In this document: positions 24,901 to 32,600 of the stretch, in pieces
Layout: the number at the start of each line of letters is the position of its first letter
Position numbering within the stretch: position 1 is the first letter of the stretch
Program-made: the position numbers and the translations under genes
Notes under the pieces: model-generated
What the model saw: only the letters and a program-made list of their open reading frames with translations
The model's database searches: none
What the model was told of the DNA's origin: nothing
Assembly (NCBI GenBank): GCA_963723965.1
Contig: CAVRSV010000014.1
Location: forward strand, 1-64,000
Source of the DNA: JARRKC01 sp963723965
GTDB lineage: Bacteria > Acidobacteriota > UBA6911 > RPQK01 > JAPXNP01
Reading direction: 5' to 3'
Length of the DNA stretch: 64,000 bases

Positions 24901-25055
24901 GGAGCAGAAGTCGGGTTCACGAAGGCCAGACCCGTAAAAGTGCCCTCATCGAAGGCCAGCCGCGGGAAATTCAGTATGGAACCGCCTAGCACAGGGGTCA
25001 GGAGGATGACGAAGGGCAGGACCCGAAACAAACCCGACAGGGCAGGTGGGAGCAT
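21933..25055 (-). CDS. large secreted repeat protein with NHL-like segment
   Basis: 1040 residues; GAGGAGG precedes the chosen ATG, which gives a normal signal peptide. The N-terminal 470 residues hold about four diverged beta-sandwich repeats, each with a pattern like FVNPTSAPATITLTAYGPDG or LLNPGTLSTNFRVLALNPQG. A middle Ig-like part (GAVDWTVNGQTGG) follows. Residues about 600-830 show propeller-like motifs (GLTGPTALALDPSNGNLLVAD, GLAVDACTGDLYVSEEAG) typical of NHL-type repeats. The end has Asp-rich strands like EMDVDQNPATGV. It is probably displayed or released outside the cell; no catalytic site is seen, so the role (adhesion or binding) is inferred only. Confidence 0.75.
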   Translation of the reverse strand: MLPPALSGLFRVLPFVILLTPVLGGSILNFPRLAFDEGTFTGLAFVNPTSAPATITLTAYGPDGRPVSAPGFRNPSSLSIPAGQQVARVLLELFLTPLPPDFYGWIQATSETDHITGFFLYLDSSIRFLDGAELPRTGNSIVFHSTRSENGFQSELDVINPNLSPSHLTLQLYRPGLPRLTSSAPLVLPAMGMARLAPGNLFGISEFPVGTYLVVDSDTAIAGFELIRRTGGDLFGINARPDYELMRRLYFPQFAVLGPWKTTLTLINSSDQTVLLTLTVLNSQGEPFPPGVILNNPVVRSLQGGTSLTSDVAELFGFGGSATQIGWLKVESTAASIQGFISYGLPEAGSVAAVSAQFDAQTEFLFSHLATDLGYFTGLALLNPGTLSTNFRVLALNPQGQVLGRFHGVLGGGERLSKVIQELVPAAAGKTGGFIWVQSDLPLYGTSLFGTDRVLANIPSQASPASFVPDLSLPSPQVQPRMVVLQPGASQQFASSNFPGAVDWTVNGQTGGTPALGRIDANGRYTAPFGLTQPLSVDVSAVTGTAAAGASVDLFFKQDLVSGLGTVQSAAYLASLAKIYTAEITGFGLQAGRGLVPAAGSGESRIFSAYPNRLQIKTFPGEFIAKMIPFVSSSGHEYLLLAAREGGRILRLNPLTGESVAVIQGLTGPTALALDPSNGNLLVADQDRIKSFPLIQLEAGLLRTERAQVPIDSVRAQQIGGFDRLVGLAVDACTGDLYVSEEAGRLLAVDGVSGEVREVDAGRRLTSLLGLYRLDVPCPAAFHLLAAEPADSKVDLFVPSSGIATTWLDGATITDLTLLPEANTTGPSASILLGGSSVDSPSGTLTLVPVPDLYEAAGTVPVAPVLSHEDPRGDTLGPAGGPRYDIVRVDAEIRNGELLVTVALKDPFDILTLDSEGTELTVGIEMDVDQNPATGVQPLIDFIAPYDSGLGVEFGVETEVDPTSHTVPLYRLTSSGAGVPIANLPIQVEAASLTVPIPLERLGAPSCVKLVVEAGYYDWYDEIVLTDVAPNIRHITACPR

Positions 25056-25204
25056 GACCGCCTCCTCGAAGCCGGAGCTTCTGCAGCCGTCGGAAGCCGG
25101 GGCACTTCGAACGACTCTGCGATCCCAATGAAACGTCACGACTCGCCGGCTGTCAAGGGTTGAGTCGTCGGACGGGGTCCGCCGGCACGCGCCTGCTCTG
25201 CAAC

Positions 25205-25235
25205 TTGACATTAAAGGTGATTTCAGTGCTATTGT
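25205..25235 (+). promoter_or_regulatory. promoter candidate for MoxR/VWA operon
   Basis: TTGACA (25205-25210) and TATTGT (25230-25235) with 19 bases between, in one of the few AT-rich spots of the window, 69 bases before the MoxR start. The spacing is longer than ideal; CTATTG gives 18. Just upstream ACGACTC and GAGTCGT (25138-25144, 25162-25168) form an inverted repeat. Confidence 0.4.
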
Positions 25236-25303
25236 TGATAGAAATCTCAGGGTCCGGAGAGGCTCGCCGAGTCCCGACGGACCCGCTTTCGGTGATTTTG
25301 ACC

Positions 25304-26761
25304 ATGAAGACCACGACGCTCGGTAAGCTCAAGGCGCAGCAGGTTCCCTCCCGGTACCGGACGGTCAAGGAAGAGATTCGCCGCAATCTGATCCGGAAGC
25401 TGCGCGGCGGTGAAACTCTGTTTCCAGGGATCATCGGTTACGAGGAAAGCGTGATCCCGTCGATCGTCAACGCCCTGCTGGCCCGTCACAACTTCATCCT
25501 GCTCGGCCTCCGCGGTCAGGCCAAGAGCCGCATTCTGCGTGGTCTGGCGGATTTGCTCGACGAGGAAGTCCCGGCCATCGCCGGCTCCGAGATCCACGAT
25601 GATCCCTTCTTCCCGCTTTCGACGGAGAGCCGTCGACGGATCGAAGAGGAAGGCGACGATCTGCCCGTGCACTGGATCCGCCGGGAGAACCGTTATGTGG
25701 AAAAACTGGCGACCCCCGATGTGACCGTCGCCGATCTGATCGGCGATCTGGATCCCATCAAGGCCGCCCGTAGCGGGCGAGATCTCTCCGACTTCAGCAA
25801 TATTCACTTCGGCCTGTTGCCCCGGGCCAACCGGGGGATCTTCGCCATCAACGAGTTGCCCGATCTGGCTCCCAAGATCCAGGTGGCATTGTTCAACATC
25901 ATGCAGGAGGGGGATGTTCAGATTAAGGGCTTCCCACTCCGGCTTCCGCTGGACGTCCTGCTGGTCTTTTCAGCCAACCCGGAGGATTACACGGCGCGCG
26001 GCAAGATCATCACGCCTCTCAAGGACCGGATCGGGGCCGAGATCCGGACGCACTATCCCCAGGAGTTGGCCGACGGCATTCGGATCACCCGGCAGGAAGC
26101 CTGGCAGGAACGGGACGAAGGGCTTCGGGTGACCGTACCGGACTTCGTTCGGGAGATCATCGAACTGGTGGCCTTCGAGGGACGCAATCATCCTCGCGTG
26201 GATCAGCACTCTGGAGTCAGCCAGCGCCTGCCCATCACCTGTCTGGAGACGGTGGTCAGCAATGCCGAGCGACGGGCTCTCTTGGACGGCGGCCGCGCGG
26301 TGGCTCGCGTGGCCGACATCTATGCGGCGGTTCCGGCGCTTTCCGGGAAACTGGAACTGACCTACGAAGGTGAGCTCAAGGGCGCACAGGTCGTCGTCGA
26401 GGAACTGATCCAGCGGGCGGTTGCCCGCGTGTTCCAGCATCACTGCGATCAGGACGCGTTCGACCCCATCGTGCAGTGGTTCGATCTGGGAGGGACCCTG
26501 CGGACGACCGACCAGACGTCCGACAAAGAGTACCTGGGGAGAGTCAACGCGATTCAGGGACTGGACGAGCTGCTCCGGGAGCAGGGTCTCGACCCGCGGA
26601 AGGACGGCGGCCTGGCAGTCGCCTGGACCGAGTTCTTCTTCGAGGGGCTGTGTTCCCAAAAGCGGCTCAGCCGGGACGATGACCGGGGATACTTCCGTGA
26701 GTCGGAGGCCGTGGACAGCGAGATCTACCAGAAGCCGCAGGGCAAGAGCTCGTTCAGCTGA
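25304..26761 (+). CDS. MoxR-type AAA+ ATPase (Mg-chelatase ChlI-like)
   Basis: 485 residues. The chosen ATG excludes 48 upstream codons that translate an untypical leader. Walker A is LLGLRGQAKSR, with the family's Ala replacing the usual Gly; the Walker B-like segment is GIFAINELPDLAPKIQ, and sensor-type Asn is in LVFSANPEDY. The C-terminal helical lid region has GVSQRLPITCLE. MoxR ATPases act as chaperone-like remodelers together with VWA proteins, and the next gene is such a protein, so the pair probably works as one unit. The client is unknown. The length exceeds typical MoxR (about 320) and is closer to the RavA/ChlI-like branch. Confidence 0.85.
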   Translation: MKTTTLGKLKAQQVPSRYRTVKEEIRRNLIRKLRGGETLFPGIIGYEESVIPSIVNALLARHNFILLGLRGQAKSRILRGLADLLDEEVPAIAGSEIHDDPFFPLSTESRRRIEEEGDDLPVHWIRRENRYVEKLATPDVTVADLIGDLDPIKAARSGRDLSDFSNIHFGLLPRANRGIFAINELPDLAPKIQVALFNIMQEGDVQIKGFPLRLPLDVLLVFSANPEDYTARGKIITPLKDRIGAEIRTHYPQELADGIRITRQEAWQERDEGLRVTVPDFVREIIELVAFEGRNHPRVDQHSGVSQRLPITCLETVVSNAERRALLDGGRAVARVADIYAAVPALSGKLELTYEGELKGAQVVVEELIQRAVARVFQHHCDQDAFDPIVQWFDLGGTLRTTDQTSDKEYLGRVNAIQGLDELLREQGLDPRKDGGLAVAWTEFFFEGLCSQKRLSRDDDRGYFRESEAVDSEIYQKPQGKSSFS

Positions 26762-26841
26762 TCCTCAGCCGGTTCGACTGAAGACGGAGGCCGGCGACCC
26801 GCCGAGGTCCGGGTCCGGCGTCGGTCCGGGAGAGAAATTCG

Positions 26842-28092
26842 ATGGGACGCTATCAATACACGCGATACCTGCCGAGACCTGCTGAGGATATCGATCTCGA
26901 CGAACTGATCGAACAGTTGCGCGACCTCTTCCTGCAGAGTGGCTTCTACTCGCAGTTCTACCCGGGCGGGGACGACGAGCCGACTGCACAGAATCTGATG
27001 CAGGCCTTGGCAGATATGCTGTCCGAGGACGACCGGCTGCCCGAACAGTGGAGGGATGAACTGCGCCGCTACGCCGAGAACCCTGTGAACTTCCAGCTGT
27101 CGAACGAGGTGCGCGAGCTGCTCGAGAGGTTGATCGAGCGGTTGCAGCAGGAAGGGTACATGAACCGGCTCGAGCCGGCCCCCGACGGGGCGGGACATGG
27201 TGAAGTCTCGGAGGGACGGCAAGGCGAGGTGCGCTTCGAACTGACCGACAAGAGCATCGACTTCCTCGGCTACAACACATTGCGCCACCTGATGAGCGCC
27301 GTCGGCGCATCAGGATTCGGGCGCCATCGCACGAACGACTTGTCGACCGGCATCGAGTCGAGCGCCTACAGCCGAGCCTATGAATTCGGCGACACCCTGA
27401 ACCTGGATGTCGCCGCCACGCTCCTCAATGCGGTCCGCCGGGAAGGGCTGGGCGTGCCGTTGAAGCTGGAGTACTCGGACTTGATGGTCCACCAGACCGA
27501 ACGACGCAGCTCCTGCGCGACGGCCTTGATGTTGGACTGCAGCCACAGCATGATTCTCTACGGCGAGGACCGCTTCACTCCGGCCAAGAACGTGGCCCTG
27601 GCTCTGGCCCATCTGATCCGGACCCAGTACCCGGGTGACACGCTGGAGGTGGTTCTCTTTCACGATTCGGCCGAGCGGATTCCCCTCTCGCGGCTGCCCT
27701 CCGTCAAGGTCGGCCCGTTCCACACCAACACCTGCGAGGGATTGCGGCTCGCGCGGCGCCTGCTACTGAACCAGCGCAAGGAGATGCGGCAGATCGTGAT
27801 GATCACTGACGGCAAGCCGTCCGCTTTGACGCTGCCCGACGGCCGGATCTACAAGAACGCCTGGGGGCTCGATCCCTACGTTCTCGAAAAGACCTACGAG
27901 CAAGTGGCACTCTGCCGCAAGTCGGGAATCCTGATCAACACGTTCATGCTCGCCCGAGACTGGTACCTGGTCGACTTCGTGAAGAAGGTCTCCCAGATCT
28001 GCCGGGGCAAAGCCTACCTGACGACGACCGTCGACCTGGCCGACTCCATCCTGATGGATTTCATGAGCAACAAAGCGACGACGATCCACTAG
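26842..28092 (+). CDS. VWA-domain protein, partner of MoxR ATPase
   Basis: 416 residues, 80 bases after the ATPase, GGGAGAG before the ATG. The N-terminal half is helical and acidic with Arg (ELIEQLRDLFLQSGFYSQFY). The VWA domain, about 225-410, has the MIDAS motif LDCSHSMILYGEDRF and a second metal-site segment MITDGKPSA. No signal or membrane helix is present, so it should be cytoplasmic. MIDAS proteins of this kind bridge the MoxR hexamer to a substrate through a metal-coordinated contact, by analogy with ChlD and ViaA. Confidence 0.85.
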   Translation: MGRYQYTRYLPRPAEDIDLDELIEQLRDLFLQSGFYSQFYPGGDDEPTAQNLMQALADMLSEDDRLPEQWRDELRRYAENPVNFQLSNEVRELLERLIERLQQEGYMNRLEPAPDGAGHGEVSEGRQGEVRFELTDKSIDFLGYNTLRHLMSAVGASGFGRHRTNDLSTGIESSAYSRAYEFGDTLNLDVAATLLNAVRREGLGVPLKLEYSDLMVHQTERRSSCATALMLDCSHSMILYGEDRFTPAKNVALALAHLIRTQYPGDTLEVVLFHDSAERIPLSRLPSVKVGPFHTNTCEGLRLARRLLLNQRKEMRQIVMITDGKPSALTLPDGRIYKNAWGLDPYVLEKTYEQVALCRKSGILINTFMLARDWYLVDFVKKVSQICRGKAYLTTTVDLADSILMDFMSNKATTIH

Positions 28093-28093
28093 G

Positions 28094-28259
28094 GGATTTG
28101 AGGTTTACGATTTGAGATTTACGATTTGGGGGCGGATCCGGGGGTTCCGGCGAGGATTGACGGCTCGAACGGACTGCCACGGCCTCAATCGACTCGGGCG
28201 AAAAGTGTCGGTCCAGCCCCCAAATCGTAAATCGTAAATCTCAAATCTCAAATCTCAGA
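28094..28259. repeat. AT-rich inverted array of GATTTGA/GATTTAC units
   Basis: 18-bp perfect arms (28116-28133 and 28216-28233, GATTTACGATTTGGGGGC and its complement) around an 82-base GC-rich centre, flanked on both sides by shuffled 7-base units. It starts 2 bases after the VWA stop and supplies the stop codon of the converging HisC-like gene. It may form a long hairpin and terminate both genes. A relative is at 47788-47866. Confidence 0.75.
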
Positions 28260-29373
28260 CCCACTGTTTCGCTCGAAAATCCCGCAGCAGTCCACAGAAG
28301 GTCTCCATCTCTTCCGGCAGTCCGATCGTCACCCGACAGTACTCGAGGAGTGGAGGGAACGGTCGTCCGACCTGAACTCCCGAGGAGGCCATGCGCCGCC
28401 GGAAGTCTGCCAGTCCCCCGTTGACCTTGAACATGACGAAATTGGTGTCACTGGGAAGGTAGGGCACCTTCAGGGCGTTGAGCGTCTGATACAGCATCGT
28501 CTTGCCACGCTGGTTCGACTGAATGCTTCGTTGCACGAAGGCCCGGTCATCCAGTGACGCGGACGCTGCGGCGAGCGCCACGCTGGACACGTTCAGCCGT
28601 GTGAATCCATCCAGTCGCCGGACCCACTTCACGGCGCCGACGAGATAGCCCAGCCGCAATCCCGCCATGGCATAGACCTTGGAGAAGGTTCGGGTGACCA
28701 GCAGGTTGTCTCGGCGCGTCGCCTCACCGACCAGAGAATCGTAGCGCGGATCCTCAGCGTAGTCGTGATAAGCCTCATCCACGAGGAAGAGCGTGTCGGG
28801 CGGGGCTTCGTCCATCCATTCGCGCATTCCGGCGGCCGGTGTGATAGTTCCGGTCGGATTATTGGGGTTGCACAGATACACCAGAACGGGTCCGCGGTGA
28901 CCCGCGACGACGGGCCGCATGGCCTCCAGATCATGGGAGAAGTCGGACCGGAGCGGAATGCGGGTGACGCGCAGCCCCAGAGTGTCGGCATGGCCTGAGA
29001 CAGCCTCATAGGTCGGATCCGCCGTCAGGACCAGCGACCGGTCCGGATCGAACAACCCCACTACGAGCCGCAGCAGTTCGGACGAACCGTTTCCCAGCAG
29101 GATGTGCCCCTCCTCGACTCCGTGCCGCGCGGCCAGCCGGCCTTGGAACTCCGGCATGACCGAGAAAGGATAACGATGGCTTTCGGAGAGAGCGGAGGTG
29201 GCCGCCTCCAGGGCCTTCGGGGAAAGGCCCAGCGCATTCTCATTGGCGTTCAGACGGATGGGCCGGGAGTAATCGGCGGTCAGGGTGGTGGCGGGAAAGG
29301 CCAGGGCCGCCCGCCCGAGCATGGGAGACAGACCCAGCAGGGCGCCGGAATGGAGAAATCCTCGTCGATTCAT
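28255..29373 (-). CDS. Tat-exported HisC-like PLP aminotransferase
   Basis: 372 residues. The N-terminus MNRRGFLHSGALLGLSPMLG has the twin-arginine pattern, unusual for an aminotransferase. The body is fold-type I: RLNANENALG at the start, ILLGNGSSELLRLVV, YLCNPNNPTGT with the PLP-binding Asn, LVDEAYHDYAE with Asp, and TFSKVYAMAGLRLGYLVGA with the Schiff-base Lys. It is closest to histidinol-phosphate aminotransferase. If exported, it may act on amino-acid-like or peptidoglycan-derived substrates in the periplasm instead of histidine synthesis; that is inferred from the signal. GAGGTGATCC precedes the ATG. Its TGA stop lies inside the adjoining inverted array. Confidence 0.83.
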   Translation of the reverse strand: MNRRGFLHSGALLGLSPMLGRAALAFPATTLTADYSRPIRLNANENALGLSPKALEAATSALSESHRYPFSVMPEFQGRLAARHGVEEGHILLGNGSSELLRLVVGLFDPDRSLVLTADPTYEAVSGHADTLGLRVTRIPLRSDFSHDLEAMRPVVAGHRGPVLVYLCNPNNPTGTITPAAGMREWMDEAPPDTLFLVDEAYHDYAEDPRYDSLVGEATRRDNLLVTRTFSKVYAMAGLRLGYLVGAVKWVRRLDGFTRLNVSSVALAAASASLDDRAFVQRSIQSNQRGKTMLYQTLNALKVPYLPSDTNFVMFKVNGGLADFRRRMASSGVQVGRPFPPLLEYCRVTIGLPEEMETFCGLLRDFRAKQWV

Positions 29374-29546
29374 GGATCACCTCACGAAAACGAGAACCAA
29401 TGTCGCTGTTGGCAAGGAGTCTAGCGGAAAGCGCGCCGAAAGGCGATTTGAGAATTGAGCTTTGATTGACGAATTGGAGGTAGTCCCGAAACGGGAATCA
29501 CGCCGCAGCCTTTCAGGGCGGGCCGTCACCGGTTGCGGTGATTCCG

Positions 29547-29552
29547 TATAAT
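29547..29552 (+). promoter_or_regulatory. -10 element candidate for lhr
   Basis: Exact TATAAT 90 bases before the lhr start codon in otherwise GC-rich DNA. No good -35 hexamer sits at 16-18 bases. GAATCAC and GTGATTC flank the upstream side as an imperfect inverted repeat. Confidence 0.35.
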
Positions 29553-29641
29553 CCTGAGTACGCGGGTGCGGGTAGCCGAGGCGAATCGGCCCGTCGGAGG
29601 CCGGTCCCGAACCGTCGCGCCCCTGAAGGAGACCTGCCCAG

Positions 29642-32600
29642 GTGAAACGAGAGTCGACCGATGCGGCCTGTCTTGGCGCCTTCCACCCGGCCGTGGCGTC
29701 CTGGTTCCAGGAACGCTTCGGAGACCCGACCGAGCCGCAGCGACAGGGATGGCCGCTGATTCAACAGGGCCGGAACGTGCTGATCTCCGCGCCGACGGGA
29801 TCGGGGAAGACGCTGGCGGCGTTCCTGTGTGCCATCGACGGATTGGTGAAGCGCGGGGCGGCGGGGGCCTTGGGAGAACGTACCGACGTGCTCTACATTT
29901 CTCCGCTCAAGGCGCTGGCCAATGATATTCGGGTCAATCTGCTGGAACCGTTACGGGGAATACGGGAGGAGGCGGCCGGCCAGGGAGTCGAGCTTCCCGA
30001 GATTCGTCCCCTCGTCCGCAGCGGCGACACCCCCGCAAGAGAGCGCCGGCGCATGATCGACCGCCCGCCTCACATCCTGGTGACCACCCCGGAGTCCTTC
30101 TTCATCCTGCTTACGAGCGAGAGCGGTCGCAACATGTTGAGGGATGTCTCCAGTGTGATTGTCGACGAGATCCACGCCCTGGCCCGTGACAAGCGCGGCT
30201 CGCACCTGATGCTGTCCCTCGAGCGCCTGGAGGCCTTACGCTGCGAATCAGAGACGGCGACAGCCCTGCAGCGAATCGGTCTGTCGGCGACGCAGCGGCC
30301 CATCGAAGAGATCGCGCGCTTCCTCGTGGGTTCGGGCCGGGCCGCAGAGGTCGTCGATGTCGGCCATCAACGACCCATGGATCTTGCCATCGAGGTCCCC
30401 GGAGAAGGCCTGTCCAGCGTGGCCAGCCGGGAGATCTGGGAGGAGGTCTACGACCGGCTCGCACGGCAGATCGGTGAGAATCGGACGACCCTGGTCTTCG
30501 TGAATACCCGGCGCCTGGCTGAGCGGCTGACTCACCAGCTCGCCGCCCGGCTCGGCACAGACCAGGTGGCCGCGCACCATGGGAGCCTGGCGCGGGAGAC
30601 GCGGCTGGCGGCCGAGGAACAACTGAAGCAGGGCCGGCTCAAGGCAGTCGTGGCCACCGCCTCGCTGGAGCTCGGAATCGACATCGGCACGGTGGATCTG
30701 GTGTGCCAGATCGGCTCCACGCGATCCCTTTCCCTGGCCCTTCAGCGGATCGGCCGGTCCGGCCACTGGAAGGGAGCCATACCGAAGGGACGTCTTTTCC
30801 CCATCTCCCGCGAGGATCTGATCGAGTGCGCCGCACTGGTCTGGGCCCTGCGCCGGGGACGCCTCGACGTCACCCGAATTCCCAGGGCGCCCCTCGATGT
30901 CCTGGCCCAGCAGATCGTGGCGGCTGCCGCTTCGCGCGAATGGCAGGAAGAAGAGCTCTGGAAGGTCCTGCGCCGGGCGGCTCCCTATGAAGAGCTCGAG
31001 AAGGGTGATTTCGAGGCCGTGGTGGCCATGCTGGCCGAAGGTTTCACGGGTCGCCAGGGTCGTCGGCGGGCCCTGCTCCACCGGGACCGGATCCACGGCC
31101 GCATCCGCGCCAGGCGGGGTGCCCGGCTGGCGGCGCTGACCTCGGGCGGCGCCATTCCGGATAACGCAAATTTCCTGGTCAAGGCGGATCCCGACGATCT
31201 GATCGTGGGAGACGTGGACGAAGACTTCGCCGTGGAGAGCTCGCAGGGCGACATCTTCCTGCTGGGCAACTCCTCCTGGCGCATCCGGCGCGTGGAAGCG
31301 GGCGTGGTCCGGGTGGAGGATGCCGGCGGAGCTCCCCCCACCATCCCTTTCTGGCGGGGCGAGGCGCCGGGCCGCAGCGACGAGCTTTCGGCGGCCGTGT
31401 CGGAATTGCGGGAAACCGTGATCGAAAAGAGCAACAAAGCGCTTCCCTGGCTGATCCGGGAATGCGGGCTGGACCGGCGCGGGGCCGAGCAGGTGATCGC
31501 CTTCGTGCAAAGCGGGCATGCGGCCCTGGGTTGCCTGCCGACGCAGCGACGGATCGTGGCCGAGCGCTTCTTCGACGAATCCGGAGGCATGCAGTTGGTC
31601 ATCCATTCTCCCTTTGGCGCCCGGATCAACCGAGCCTGGGGGTTGGCTCTCCGAAAACGGTTCTGTCGGTCGTTCAACTTCGAACTGCAGGCCGCCGCCA
31701 CCGAGAACGGTTTGCTCCTGTCGTTGAGCGACCAGCACAGCTTCCCTTTGGAGAGTGTCTTTTCCTTCCTCTCACCGGCCACCGCGACCGATATCCTGAT
31801 CCAGGCGGTTCTGGACGTGCCGCTGTTTCCGACGCGCTGGCGCTGGAACGCCTCGCGGGCCTTGGCGATCCTGCGCTTCTCCCAGGGGAGGAAAGTCCCG
31901 CCCCAGCTGCAACGGATCCGCTCCGACGATCTCCTGGCGTCGGTCTTCCCGGAGTCCGCGGCCTGTCTGGAGAACATCACGGGCGACCGCACGGTTCCGG
32001 ACCACCCGCTGGTGGCGGAGACCCTGCGGGACTGTCTGACTGAGGCCATGGACGTCGAGGGCTGGCTGGGCGTACTGTCCCGCCTGCAACAGGGGTCGAT
32101 CGAGGGAGTGGCGATCGATACCCGGGAACCCTCTCCTTTCAGTCATGAGATCCTCAACGCCAACCCCTATGCTTTCCTGGACGATACGCCTCTCGAAGAA
32201 CGGCGGGCGCGGGCCGTCTACAGCCGGCGCACGCTGACCGGCGAAGAGCTGAAGCAGTTCGGCACGCTCGATCCTGCCGCCGTGCGCCAGGCCGTCGAAG
32301 AGTGCGCGCCCTCCCTGGAGACCGCGGACGAAGTCCACGATGCCCTGCTGAGTCTCGGAGTGATGGAGGCTGCAGAGCTGGCCGGCGCCGAGGATCTCCT
32401 GCAGGAGTTGGTGGAACAGCAGCGTGTCTTCCGGATAGCCTCCCCCGCCGAGGGTGGCGACGACGGGGCCGAGGCGGATGGATTGTGGCTGGCGGCGGAG
32501 CGAGCGGCCCTGATCGAACGGGTCTATCCACCAGGGACGCTGCCCCCGCTTCCGGAAGGTGGGTCAGGTCCGTGCCTGGCCGGTCTCTGGGAACGGGATC

